DNA of 64,000 nucleotides from positions 22,423,928-22,487,927 of the forward strand of contig CM037865.1 in assembly GCA_021292105.1 (NCBI GenBank). Reading direction: 5' to 3'. The notes under the pieces were generated by a model. The model saw nothing but the letters and a program-made list of their open reading frames with translations, made no database searches and was not told where the DNA came from. How positions within the stretch are numbered: position 1 is the first letter of the stretch; every line of letters starts with the position of its first letter. Below, piece by piece: positions 1 through 10,400 of the stretch. Position numbers and translations under genes: made by a program. This DNA is from Anadara kagoshimensis. Taxonomy: Eukaryota > Mollusca > Bivalvia > Arcoida > Arcidae.

Positions 1-122
1 GGGTCAATAAAGGCAGTCAGTATAACGTTCCAAGGGAAATATTGGATAAGTACCGAGCCTAAAGATAGGATAGGTAACGAAGCTTTTAGGCGTCGGATTA
101 TAGATTTAACAAGGAAAAAATT

Positions 123-913
123 GTTATTGTTCAATACATCCGATGTGATGAAACCGTTTATAAGCATAGGTCTCACGGTAATTCAGACACAGACACAGGT
201 TGTTACACAAGAACGCTTCCATCAACTATACAACAAATTAAAAATCCGTCTGATGTATTTAGAAAATTAGTCACCAATGACAAAGTTAAACCCAAATATC
301 AAGGCGTAATTAATCCAAGAGATATTACACAAGTCAGACGACACAAACACACTGTACGACAGAACAAAAAACTTACTCATGATGAAATATATAGTGCTGT
401 AGAGTTACACTATCACTTAGATAATTTTATTCATGACTTTGCGGTTGTGCCACATTTAAAATGCATTGTCGCTTCATCTGAACTACTATCAGAATTAAAT
501 AAACTCCTCGCCGTTAAGTCCGATGCACCTGTCACTCTATCTTATGACACAACATTCTTGTTAGGTGATTTTTTTTTGTGTCAGTGCTTGTTTTTAGACA
601 TATTCTTTTTCAAGGTAACCGAGCTGTTCCAGTTGCGTCCATACACGATAGAAAGTCAACTGAAGTTCATGATTTTTTTGGCATAAAATTCCAAAACTTA
701 TACCAAATTTAAAAAAGAATAAAGTAATAATCGTTACAGACAGAGAGGACAGTATAACAAATGCTATATCTGCTAATCTCCCCGATGCACACATTTTGTT
801 TTGTTGGAACCATATATTACAAAACTTAAAACGTTGGCTAAAACATCATGGTGGAAAACCAGATGATATGAGTGTTTACTTTTCCCATGTACAGGTAATG
901 GACACTGGGTGAC
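123..913 (+). pseudogene. MULE-type DDE transposase remnant
   Basis: Decayed transposase-like reading frame, not a host gene. An open stretch runs from about 123 to 686. It includes YDTTFLLGDF (catalytic-type Asp codon at 546-548). Just after a T-run near 569 the family-like reading continues in another frame, and it shifts again near 690. The second acidic motif, VIIVTDRED, has its Asp codon at 739-741, and a CWNHILQNLKRW segment follows near 800-835. The order DTTF, then TDRE, then C-W-x-H is that of the MULE transposase domain of Mutator-like elements. At least two frameshifts break it, so it cannot be made as one protein. The 5' part before 123 carries stops in all useful frames. Family placement is by motif only. 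Confidence 0.7.
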
Positions 914-1270
914 CTCTATACAAGATAATAATAAAGATATATATGTTTTGGATAGTTTAATTTCCGATGATTAATAGAAAAGAAACAAAAATTGCCAGCT
1001 TCTTTAGACATACAATTATCTGCAGCCTATGGTAGAGACAACAATAAAATTAATTTGGTATTACCTCATATCCAACAACAAGACAATTCAGTTGATTGTG
1101 GTGTCTTTGCTATTGCTAATTTAGTGGAATTTTGTTTTAAAGGCACGATTGATACAGATATTACATTTAAATCAGAAATGATGAGGGAACATCTTCTTAA
1201 ATGCCTAATTAAAAAGAAATTCGAACCCTTCCCGAGAAAAAATCAAAAATTTGTCAGAAAAAACCAATGA
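898..1270 (+). pseudogene. Ulp1-like (C48) cysteine protease remnant of the transposon
   Basis: Second domain of the same dead element. GHWVTSIQ supplies the catalytic-type His (codon 903-905) and VLDS the Asp (951-953). Two stops follow at 972-977. The C-terminal half then reads in another frame from about 992, with QQQDNSVDCGVFAIANLVEF giving the nucleophile Cys (1097-1099) and the preceding Gln. His, Asp, Gln and Cys appear in the order expected for Ulp1/SENP-type peptidases, a domain known to be captured by animal and plant Mutator-like elements. The transposase stops only a few bases before the protease starts, so a linker seems to have been deleted near 885-900. Confidence 0.7.
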
Positions 1271-1431
1271 CACTGGATATCTATTTGGACTGTTCGAAGT
1301 GTTCCCTGTCAAACATATATGATGATATGATTTCTTGTGAGTTTTGTACCAAGTGGTTTCACAATTCCTGTGTAGGTCTAGATGATGATTTCAGAGACAG
1401 TTTTATTTTCACTTGTGATAATTGTAGGTAA
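1267..1431 (+). pseudogene. PHD-finger tail of the MULE-like element
   Basis: A third frame opens at the ATG at 1267, overlapping the stop of the protease frame (AATGA), and ends at TAA 1429-1431. It reads as a full C4HC3 zinc finger: LDCSKC, then SCEFCTKWFHNSC, then TCDNC, with the expected Cys-x2-Cys, Cys-x2-Cys, His-x2-Cys and Cys-x2-Cys spacing. In an intact element it was probably fused in frame to the protease, so a one-base indel likely separates them. The finger itself is undamaged. Chromatin-reader fingers at the end of transposon proteins are known. A function here is not supported. Confidence 0.65.
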
Positions 1432-1566
1432 ATTCATTTTAATTAGACAAACTGCCTATATTCTTTACTTCAATAGAGGTGCTCCTTAAATGACAGTACT
1501 TCCATTACAAGAAACAGTAGCTTTCCTTTGTTTACACTACACATCGATCTATTTTAACCGACAAGA

Positions 1567-2120
1567 CCAACTGCCGCGCCCAAAGTTCTCATAAGTTATC
1601 AAATTTTTTATATAACAATTAGTATGCATTGATAAATAAATATCATATTTAGATCCTGTGAAAATTTCATGCCCCATTATTATGGATTATAGGAGAAATC
1701 GATCTAAATGCAAACTTCACTCTGAAAATTTGGATTTGGGTGCGGCTTACGACGTCTCCAACTGCCGCACCAAGAATTCTCCAAAATTATAAAAGTAATA
1801 ATAATGAACTTAATATTTTTCGATAGATAAATATCATATTTAGATGCCATGAAAATTTTATGGCTCAATATTTTCTAATATAAGAGAAATCGATAAAAAA
1901 CTAAAATTCACTCTGAAAAAATTGGCTTGAGCGCGGCAGTTCTGCCGCAACAACGTTTTGATCAATATTTTTAAAAATACTTATTTTTAATTAAAATCCA
2001 AAGAGAATTTAGTACAAATACCTATGCCCGGCAAGTGTGTAAAATTTTATTTAAAAATATTTAGTTTTTAAAGTGATATTGTGTGTAATGTGGAAAATTG
2101 GGTGCGGGTGCGGCAGTGCG
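1567..2120 (+). repeat. Three tandem 180-190 bp units with TGCCGC boxes
   Basis: Units begin at 1567, 1758 and about 1938. Each opens with an ACTGCCGC or TCTGCCGC box, runs through AT-rich DNA containing GATAAATATCATATTTAGAT (units 1 and 2), and ends in a GC-rich GGTGCGGC or GCGCGGCAG box. Units 1 and 2 are clearly alike and unit 3 is more diverged. They lie immediately downstream of the transposon coding remnant and may be its subterminal repeats. Confidence 0.7.
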
Positions 2121-2184
2121 GGTGACACTTTTCGAATACTGCCTCATTTCCCTCATTCTGCGCGCCCTCTAGCGTTAATTTGTG

Positions 2185-2550
2185 TTTTGGTTGTTGATTT
2201 GAGTTTTGATTTTGGTTGTTGATTGAGTTTTGATTTGCGAGTTTGGATTTGATTGTTGATTTAATGTTGATGTTGATTTGAGAGTTGATTGTTGGTTTGA
2301 GTCTTGATTGCTGATTTATGAAATTGTGTTATTGATTTAATTTTCGAATTATTGATTTTTGAATTTTGTTTAGTGATTTTAATTTTTTAATTATTGATTT
2401 ATTTTTTATTGTTATTTTAAAACATTTGATTAATTCACAGCTTTTTTATTATTGATTTTTGAATTTTGTTTAGTGATTTTAATTATTTAATTATTGATTT
2501 ATTTTTTATTGTTATTTTTTAAAATATTTGATTAATTTTCAGCTTTTGTA
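2185..2550 (+). repeat. TTGATT-rich DNA followed by a 100-bp tandem duplication
   Basis: From 2185 to 2345 the sequence is degenerate GTTGATTTGAG-like simple repeat. From 2351 to 2550 a 100-bp block (ATTGATTTTTGAATTTTG...) is present twice, starting at 2351 and 2451, with only a few differences. No coding signal. Confidence 0.75.
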
Positions 2551-2869
2551 TTTTTGCCCTGATGGCTGCCCATATATTTAACAAAACCTTGAACACAGTA
2601 ATGTAAAATGTTAGCATATGAATCACAGGTCTATGTAAAGCTTGTTACTGTAAGCATAATGTTTCAAGCAAGTCAAATACATTGATAATTTGGCAAGTTT
2701 GTTTTTAACTAGCAAAGGATAACGTCTCTGGTTAATTTGTTATATTTCAAAGAACTAAGAAAATTTGTACAAGGAATAAACAATGTCCCATTCCATAAGG
2801 ATGCTCTACTATGTGTTAACAACAAGACAACATATTGATAAGATTGGGGTATTACATCCAGGTCAAAAC

Positions 2870-3328
2870 TAGTGATGAACAATCGAAACATTTTCATAAT
2901 CGATTATTGGGAACCAATCGGACGGATTAAAACAATCAATCATCGCGATAATCGGAACTTTTAAGTTTATAAACTATTACAGTAGTTTCAGTATTTTAGC
3001 CTTCTTTTAATTTATAAAATCTGAAATAGTTCCAAACTTTGCTTTTCGTTTTTCCTGGATAGGGAACTTTGCTTTTCGTTTTTCCTGGATAGGGAAAGAT
3101 CTCACGTTCTACTTGTTGCAATAGATCGCCCGCCGCCTCATGGTTATGATGGACAGCTTCTATTGTTGTCTTCTTGTTCTCTTGTAGTTTCTTCCGGTGG
3201 TTACGCGTACCATACAGAACAATCTTTTACTAGCGACAATCGATTATTGAAAATGTCAATCGATAATCGAAATCGTGACTGATTTAGCGATCGACTTTCG
3301 ATTATCGACGATAATTGTTTCATCACTA
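2870..3328. mobile_element. Non-autonomous hAT element with 8-bp target duplication
   Basis: The ends are inverted repeats: TAGTGATGAACAATCG on the left, CGATAATTGTTTCATCACTA on the right. The flanks are GTCAAAAC (2862-2869) and GTTCAAAC (3329-3336), an 8-bp duplication with one mismatch, the size typical of hAT elements. Subterminal CGATTATTG/CGATAATCG boxes recur at both ends. The middle holds a 30-bp tandem duplication (about 3036-3095, TTTGCTTTTCGTTTTTCC). On the minus strand an open stretch of about 50 codons near 3045-3220 could be a transposase remnant. Length is 459 bp, far too short to be autonomous. Confidence 0.85.
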
Positions 3329-3620
3329 GTTCAAACTATTTCAATTATATCGAGGCAACATGAGGATCCTGGCTATAGTTGAGGTCTTATACAAATTACA
3401 ATATGTTTATGACAATGTGAACAGCAAGGACTAGCTTTTTCTAGTAGCATATGGTTACAAATTACAATGACAAGGACTTGCATTGGGTTTTACGGTCTAG
3501 TGTGAAGAAGTAAGTTTAGATTTCTAAATTTAGGTAGTTTGCAGTCAATTTTGAAGTCTTAGGTTTGTTCAAGCTGTAAATAATCTCAAGGGTTAATTTA
3601 ACACAAATGGGGTTCACCAC

Positions 3621-3793
3621 TGTACCATGTGATCACTTCCTAATCACATTTATGCAGAACATTATATAAAAAATATGAATGTCACAAATTCCCAGAATAA
3701 CGTCATTTTTACCAGAAACGTCATCTTATGCAATTCCATATTCATTTTAAATAAGTGTTCTGCATAGATTATGAGGGTATCACATGGTACAGC
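3621..3793. mobile_element. Fold-back element
   Basis: TGTACCATGTGATCACTTCC...TATGCAGAAC (3621-3660) faces its inverted partner GTTCTGCATAGATTATGAGG...CACATGGTACA (3757-3792). Weaker inverted similarity extends outward to about 3555 and 3844 (AGTCTTAGGTTTG versus AACCTAGACT). No target duplication could be fixed. Class unknown. Confidence 0.6.
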
Positions 3794-3844
3794 TGCGAAT
3801 CCAATTCATATGGCGTGGGACTTGCATATGTTCAACCTAGACTG

Positions 3845-4276
3845 TAGATACGATCCATCTCGTTTCACTATTAGTTATAATGACCAAACCATAACCTACA
3901 TACAGTGAACAAATTCCTCACATATGCAATGAACTTCTGGAAAACTGCATCACTTTATAAGCCGGATCTTTTTCAGTGCTTTGGAGGGGGTCATTTGTTC
4001 AATTTATTTGTGAAATAATGTTCATTAACCCTGACTTTTTTAAATGGGACTGTATCACTGTTAACTTTATCAATAACTAAATTTAAGTAGAGATATGCGT
4101 GTATTACGACACAGCGACATAATGTCGCAAAAACCGACTGTACTCGTGTAAACAAAACGTAACATATGACATAGTGTGTCCATTTTTCTATGAGAAACAC
4201 ACTCGGCGTGTAATAAAACAGGGGTTGTCAGAATCATGACAGTTTCTAGGGTTTTCTGTGAATGTTCTATACTTAC
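3845..4276. other. First-intron DNA of the leftward ArfGAP gene; nothing else seen
   Basis: No repeat family, exon or RNA gene was recognised. The second ArfGAP exon, which should carry the CxxC zinc-finger motif, is not here or anywhere to the left in the window. Confidence 0.4.
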
Positions 4277-4348
4277 TTTATTTGTTGGGATAGATCTTAA
4301 ACGTTTAAATATAGCCTGGATGTCGGATTTAGACGGCTGTAATGCCAT
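4277..4348 (-). CDS. ARFGAP2/3: ArfGAP2/3-like Arf GTPase-activating protein, first coding exon only
   Basis: On the minus strand the ATG at 4346-4348 opens 24 codons that end FKRLRSIPTNK (residues 14-24), followed by a consensus donor GTAAGT (4271-4276). ArfGAP2 and ArfGAP3 start with the same type of short segment (acidic/Lys-rich start, IFKRLR, PTNK) just before the C4 zinc finger that stimulates GTP hydrolysis on Arf1 at Golgi COPI vesicles. The phase-0 break directly after PTNK fits that layout. The zinc finger and the rest must lie left of the window, so the first intron exceeds 4.2 kb. The exon is short, but the motif is distinctive. ARFGAP2 and ARFGAP3 cannot be separated on this evidence. 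It starts head to head with AMN1. Confidence 0.8.
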
Positions 4349-4459
4349 TTTGATGACGTTTCTACAAGGTCACCTGATCCGGAAGTGAAGGATGAAGTAA
4401 ATTCCTTTGTCGATTTTTATTGGCTAAAATCATTGAATAAAATCTCCAAAATAAACAAC
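4349..4459. promoter_or_regulatory. Compact bidirectional promoter between ArfGAP2/3 and AMN1
   Basis: Only 111 bp separate the two divergent start codons, so both 5' UTRs and core promoters must fit here or overlap the exons. It holds CCGGAAGTG (4379-4387), a textbook ETS/GABP-type site, and ATTGG (4419-4423), an inverted CCAAT box. No TATA box is obvious. ETS and CCAAT sites without TATA are typical of shared housekeeping promoters in animals. Transcription starts are not visible. Confidence 0.65.
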
Positions 4460-7400
4460 ATGTCGGCATCTCCTACAAAAGTCGAGTTATCATCTGTTTA
4501 TGGTAAAGTGACGACTCTGCTTGATAGGTAAGTTGTCAGTGGTATCGCAGCCACTTTGGTTGGTTTTGCAACCAAATTCAAATCATGTCACATTCGTGTC
4601 ACATCTTTAATGAAAAAATCAGCCATTTCTGCAGTTTACCTTATGAATCATCATGTTTTTAAAATATCCCACAAAGTGGTTGTTTCGAGATAAATTCAGA
4701 TAATGATTTAATTTGATAATATCACAAAATCGTTAAATTCAGTTGAAATATGTAAACTCAAACTTTTCAACCTCATAAGTAAAACTTGTCAAGTTTTAAA
4801 TGGCTAGGGTTAAGGGCTTTGCAGCTCACCTGTGGTATCCAATGTTGGACATAACAGACACCTGTTTCTATATTGTGTCAATTTGTGATAGTTTATTGTT
4901 TATATGATGATAAGAACTGGTTTTGACAGACAACGCTTCACAATTAGTACAAACCGAGAATTCTAAATTCTGCTTTATCATATGTCATGGAAACGTGATG
5001 TAACATCAGCTCATAGAAATGTCATTTGTCGTTTTCCCGGCATGCTTTGCCCATTTTCATTGGCTACTTAACAACAACAAAACAACATAATAATCTTTTC
5101 TTTCAGATGCACAAATGCAGTAATATGTAACCTATCTAGTACACTGATACATATAGAAAACTTACCAGCTAATCTTAAAGATAAATGTCTTTATTTGATG
5201 ACAAAAAGAGGTCTGATCAATGATGACAACATAGACAAGGTAAGAATTATTGTTGCAGGTAAATAAAACTTCTTTATTTTCTGTTGGTTATACCTCCAGG
5301 GTGCAGGACATTGCCTCCTTCCTGTAACCTGTATCCTAAGGTCTTTAAGCTGTATTCAGCTATAGGCTGTCTGCCTCTCCAACCCAATTATGCCCCGGTC
5401 TTCATTATTTTCTTACATCCAGGCTGTACACTCTGGCATAGTGGGGAAAACTAGAGTGCTTAGAAAAAGTTAGATTTCATACAAGTGGACTGAACTATAA
5501 TCTGCCTGAGTGGGATTTCATCCTAGGCTATGAGGTGATGTGATCTGTTTGTATGCACAGAGTTACCACTTTTGTTTATTTCACTAAAATATCTTGTCCA
5601 CACTCTAACTTTGAACAGAATTTCATGAAGCTTGAAACAAGAGAGTATGGTAATATATTTGAAGATTCAGTGTTTCATAATCCAAGCTCCTTTTTTTACA
5701 GAGTTGTTGACCTTTTTTCATATCACAGTGATTAACCAACACATGAACAATTAAGGCATTTGGAAAAAAAGTATTTATTTTCATATCATGAAATTATTGT
5801 CAATTTGCAGGTTCTACATGAGAAAGTAAAAGTTTTAGATCTCAGTGAGTCTGATGTGTCTGATAATGGTCTAACACATTTACAGAAATGTCCAAACTTA
5901 GTCAAATTGGACCTTAATTCTACAAAACAGTCTAGAACAAATGTCACATCACAAGGTAAGGTGTTATAGGTTTGGTCTTTGATTTCTGAACTAAAATAGG
6001 TTTTTTGGCATTAAGAAATGATAGACATAGTGTTTTACACCTCAGTTAAGAATCTTGCACTTATATTGAGGTAGTCAGTTCAGGGATTGTGAAGGAAACC
6101 AGAGTCCCTGGAGAAAACCACACAAGCAAACTGACAAACTTTCTACCATGAGTAGGTTTCAAACCTAGACAGCGTGCTATAACTACATCTATAGTCTTTG
6201 GGTTCCCTGCTTAGAAGAAGAGTATTCAGTTTTATGGAACTGAGGTGGTTGAATCTTTTGTGAGGCTGTAAAAACTGTTTTGCATCACAAGTTGCTATGG
6301 CAAAAAAAAAAAAAAAAAAAAAAAAGTCGAATAGGCTTGATCAATAGAAATAAAAAATGAAAATCATAAAGGTATTTAGGATGTGACCAAAACAAAATAA
6401 AACATAATTTTATTATTTTATCAAATTGTTTGAATTTAATTTTGATTTAGAGGAGTTCTTTCTGATCATATTAAACTGTGTTATTTTTGCCTCTTAACAA
6501 TGTGGTGGTTGCTTTGAGTGATTTTTGAAGTGTTTATATCATCATGTCATCAGAGGAAGGGATAGCTGGTTAAATCTCAATATAAATGAAATTATCAATT
6601 TTTGTATTTTTTTTCAGGTATATGTGAAGTTGCATCAAAATGTCCAAATCTCCAAACATTGTACTTAAGAAGATGTTTAAACATAACAGATGAAGCCGTC
6701 ATTGCATTGTCCACTCATTGTCCACAGATTAGATACCTCAATGTTGGAGGGTGTAATCAGTTAACAGACAATATTTTGATATCGCTAGGACAACACTCAA
6801 AGTTTTTAAGAAGTCTTAATGTGGCTAATACAAAGGTAATATACAGTAAAACTGTGAAAATGCCTTCAGTGACTTTACCTCCTTGCTTATTGCCACACCA
6901 TTTTGAAGACCTAGTCTTTTTCTTTAATGTTTTTAGATCTGCCTTAATTATCCCCTGTCTTTCGAAGAAACAGGGGGTATTAAAATCGAGTTTCTGTCCA
7001 TCCTTCTGTCCATTGTAAATTCTTGTCTGCGCTAATTCTCCAAAACTATGACGCACTATTTCACGTAACTTTGTGCAAAGTATCAACATAGATAAGAGAT
7101 GCACATATGGTTAACCTGAGTTGGTTTTCTCATTTTTCTGAGAGTTAAGGCCCTTTGAAGTCCAAATCACAAAAAAAAAGAATCTGCTGGCAGGGGATCC
7201 TAATTCTCTGAATTTGCTTTTTATTACTTAACCCCTTAATAATGCAAACAATATGAATGAACAAATGTGTCAATGACTAAAGTTTTACTGTATCACTACA
7301 TGTTCTACTGTTGATCAACAAGTCGATGGGCAACTTGACATAGTGGTATGCCTCTTGCTTTTAAAGTCTAAGGTCATGGGTTCAAATATCAATGATGACT

Positions 7401-10400
7401 GTAATATATAGGACTGATTTCTCTTCATCTCCCTTTTATACTGCTGTTTAAAGTTAATTTATAATTTACAGGGAGGGTCTTTCAAATGAGACTAAAAACC
7501 CAGATCCATAATGTCTGTGCATGCTAAATATAACTCAGTTGAGTTTGAAAAAGAGTACCAGTAGTCCACATCTGTCTGCAACAGATTATGTTTTCTCACA
7601 TATCAGACAAGAAATTCCCACGTTTGAACAGGGTGAGATTTTTCTGTCCTACCCTAGGGGAAGACAATCTACACGCACAATCAAAATCATATTGTGTTTC
7701 ATTGGGTCACGATACAAAAAAAAATGTACTTTTTGCCTAGTTTTGTCATAACTTTTACCATAAAAGTTTTACAAAACAGGCATATATCCGATATGGGAGA
7801 AAAGGAATCACCACCTGCTTTGTACTTAAGACATAGAAATCTCCACAACAAAGCAGGGGTAGATTCTATTACACCACTACAAAGCAACATAAACAGGTTA
7901 AATAGTTTATTAGTTATTATTGTACCTTAGACCTACAAGAATTGTTCAAATTATGATTAGTACGGGTATGAATTTTCACTTTAATTAACTGTGCATTTTT
8001 TACCTTTTTGTACAGATAACAGACAATGGAATAGTTAGTTTAGTATCGGGTCCATGTGGCAAAACATTGAAGGTAAATAAACCAACTTTCTGATTTGAAT
8101 TTAAGTTGAAACCTGTCTATAAAGGCCACCAAGGGAACAAGTGAAAATGGCCTTTTTGGGCAGGTTGCTCTCATATAGATGTCCAAATAACATGAAGAAA
8201 GAACAGGATGAAATATTACTGGCTTTTAAAACCAGGTGGTCCTTATATAGAGGTGGCTATTAAGGCAGGTTTGACTGTATCTATTAAAGTTCATAGAGTG
8301 TTTATAAACATGGAAAGTCTATATAATGTAGATAATCTAAAATAGGAAAATATAAAGGTGGAGTAGTAGTAATGGTGTTTAAAGTCCCAGTCAAGAATAT
8401 TTCACTTATATCAAGATGTTGACAGCTATAGGCAAAGGTGCAGAAATTTTGCCTGTGCATTGCTCTGATGGCATCATACAGCAGGGTTGTTTATCGTGCC
8501 TACCCTACAGAGACACATGACCTTGTTTATTTTAAGTTCCCATAAAAAAAAAACCATGACTTTCATTTCATAATGCTGAGTGCTTGGCAAAAAAACAGTC
8601 ATTACCCACTTTCAAATCTTGGGTCAGACCTGGTTGGGGTTGGAACTTATGACCTCCCACTTACGGAGCAAGCCCTCTACCAACTGAGCTACTGCAGTGG
8701 TCTATATGTATAAAGGTGGAGTTGCCAAATGAAAGATAATATCGCTGACAGATTATAATATCAATAATATCTGTTCTGTGTGTAACAGGCCTGGTATCTA
8801 CGTTTGTAGAGCACTTGCCTATCACGCAGGGGGTCCTGAGTTTGAACCCCAATTTGACCATGTTTTTTTTCATCCTGTTAGTTTGGTGGTCATTTTGCCT
8901 CTCTGAATTGTGGAATGGCAATTGCTGCCATTTGAAGTCCATCTGAGAGAGCTTGTGTTAGGTTTCTTGTGTGGAAGTCATGGGAATAAAAAATATAGAA
9001 AAATAAAATATATGTAAAAAAAAAAAAAAAAGGATCAATACAGGTATAGTGTAAGAGATTGTGGGTATAAATCTCTGTCTAATCCTGCTTTTTTTCATCC
9101 TTGTAAATCTAAATGATTTCTTATGTTTGCTTTGTGTTCTGTCTGATTGATTGTGAGTGTGAGTCTAAATTAGCAGTAAAGAATATTTCCCTCATGGCAG
9201 CCAAGTGCTGTAAAATTAACACTGGTATTTTTGTTTTTATGTCAACAATGGAGTGAAGTTGCATAATACTGGTACGATTCTTTACTTATAAGTTGACAGC
9301 TAGTTTCTGAGATGGTGGAGGAATCTGGAGTACCCAGAAAAAACTACCGGTACTTTCCTTAGGTAAGCAAACTGTATCACAGTAAGATCTGCCAAAGAGG
9401 GATTTGAACCTTAGGTAGTGTTTGGCATCGTTGACCTTAATCCGGTAGTTTAGACTAGACCACAGCTGTAGTTGAAAACTCAAAAACTCTGGATATGTAG
9501 CATAGGTGTGGTGGGCCGGACTCGATAGCTGGCTGGATAGCTCAGTGGGTAGATCATCCCACTTGTATTGGGAAGGTCCTGGGTTTGAGTCCAAGTTTGG
9601 CCCCTGCATTTTTCCCTTTCCTGTTAGTGGAAAAGGTAATACACACTGTACTTCTTGCACTTTACATGAGAGTGAGCATTAAAATGAGTCATGTCAATTT
9701 AATTTTTTATGTGTATTAGTTGTTTAATATGTGGTTTCTTTTCTTCTGTAAATATGTAGGAAATCCACATAAACGGATGTACAAAACTAACAGATGAAGC
9801 TGTAGAGGCCATTGTTCAGTTCTGTCCACAGATCTCCATTCTTTTATTCCATGGATGTCCAAACATTACAGGTAAGAGCCTGTCATGTTATACCTGTGAG
9901 ACGCAACTGCATTAAGGTCCACAGTATCCAAGTGGTTCAGGTGTAAGGCAGCAAGTCTTCAAAATTGAGGTGTAAGGCAGTAAGTCTTCAAAATTGAGGT
10001 GTTTCATCATGATGGGCTCAGCACTGGTCAACCACAAGTGAGGAAGGGTTAATATATGTCTATTGATGGACTCAGTGCCGAATGGTCTTTAATGTTCATC
10101 TGCAACATTGTAGGTAGGTGAGTTTGAAATTCTAACACAGTGATAAGTGCACACTAGTAGATCAGAAACAATTTAACAATTTCTTTCACACGACATGAAC
10201 TTTTGTTTACAGTGATTTTGTTTGTCTAAAATAACTGCCAAATAAAGTTAGTTTATTGCATACTGTATACAGAGTTGGTTTGCTCCTTTTCCTCAGAGTT
10301 ATGGCCCTTTGAACATAAGTGCAAGTCACACAAAAAAACCCTGCTGGCTGGGAATCCTAATTCACTGAATTTGCTTGTTAATAAAAAAAAAATTAATAAT

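Noticed and set aside
898..1270. Working SUMO protease gene
   Set aside because: Stops at 972-977 and frame changes separate the catalytic residues; it adjoins transposase remnants.
7521..7930. Open frames inside AMN1 intron 4
   Set aside because: Flanking AMN1 exons join in phase without them; no splice borders or protein resemblance.
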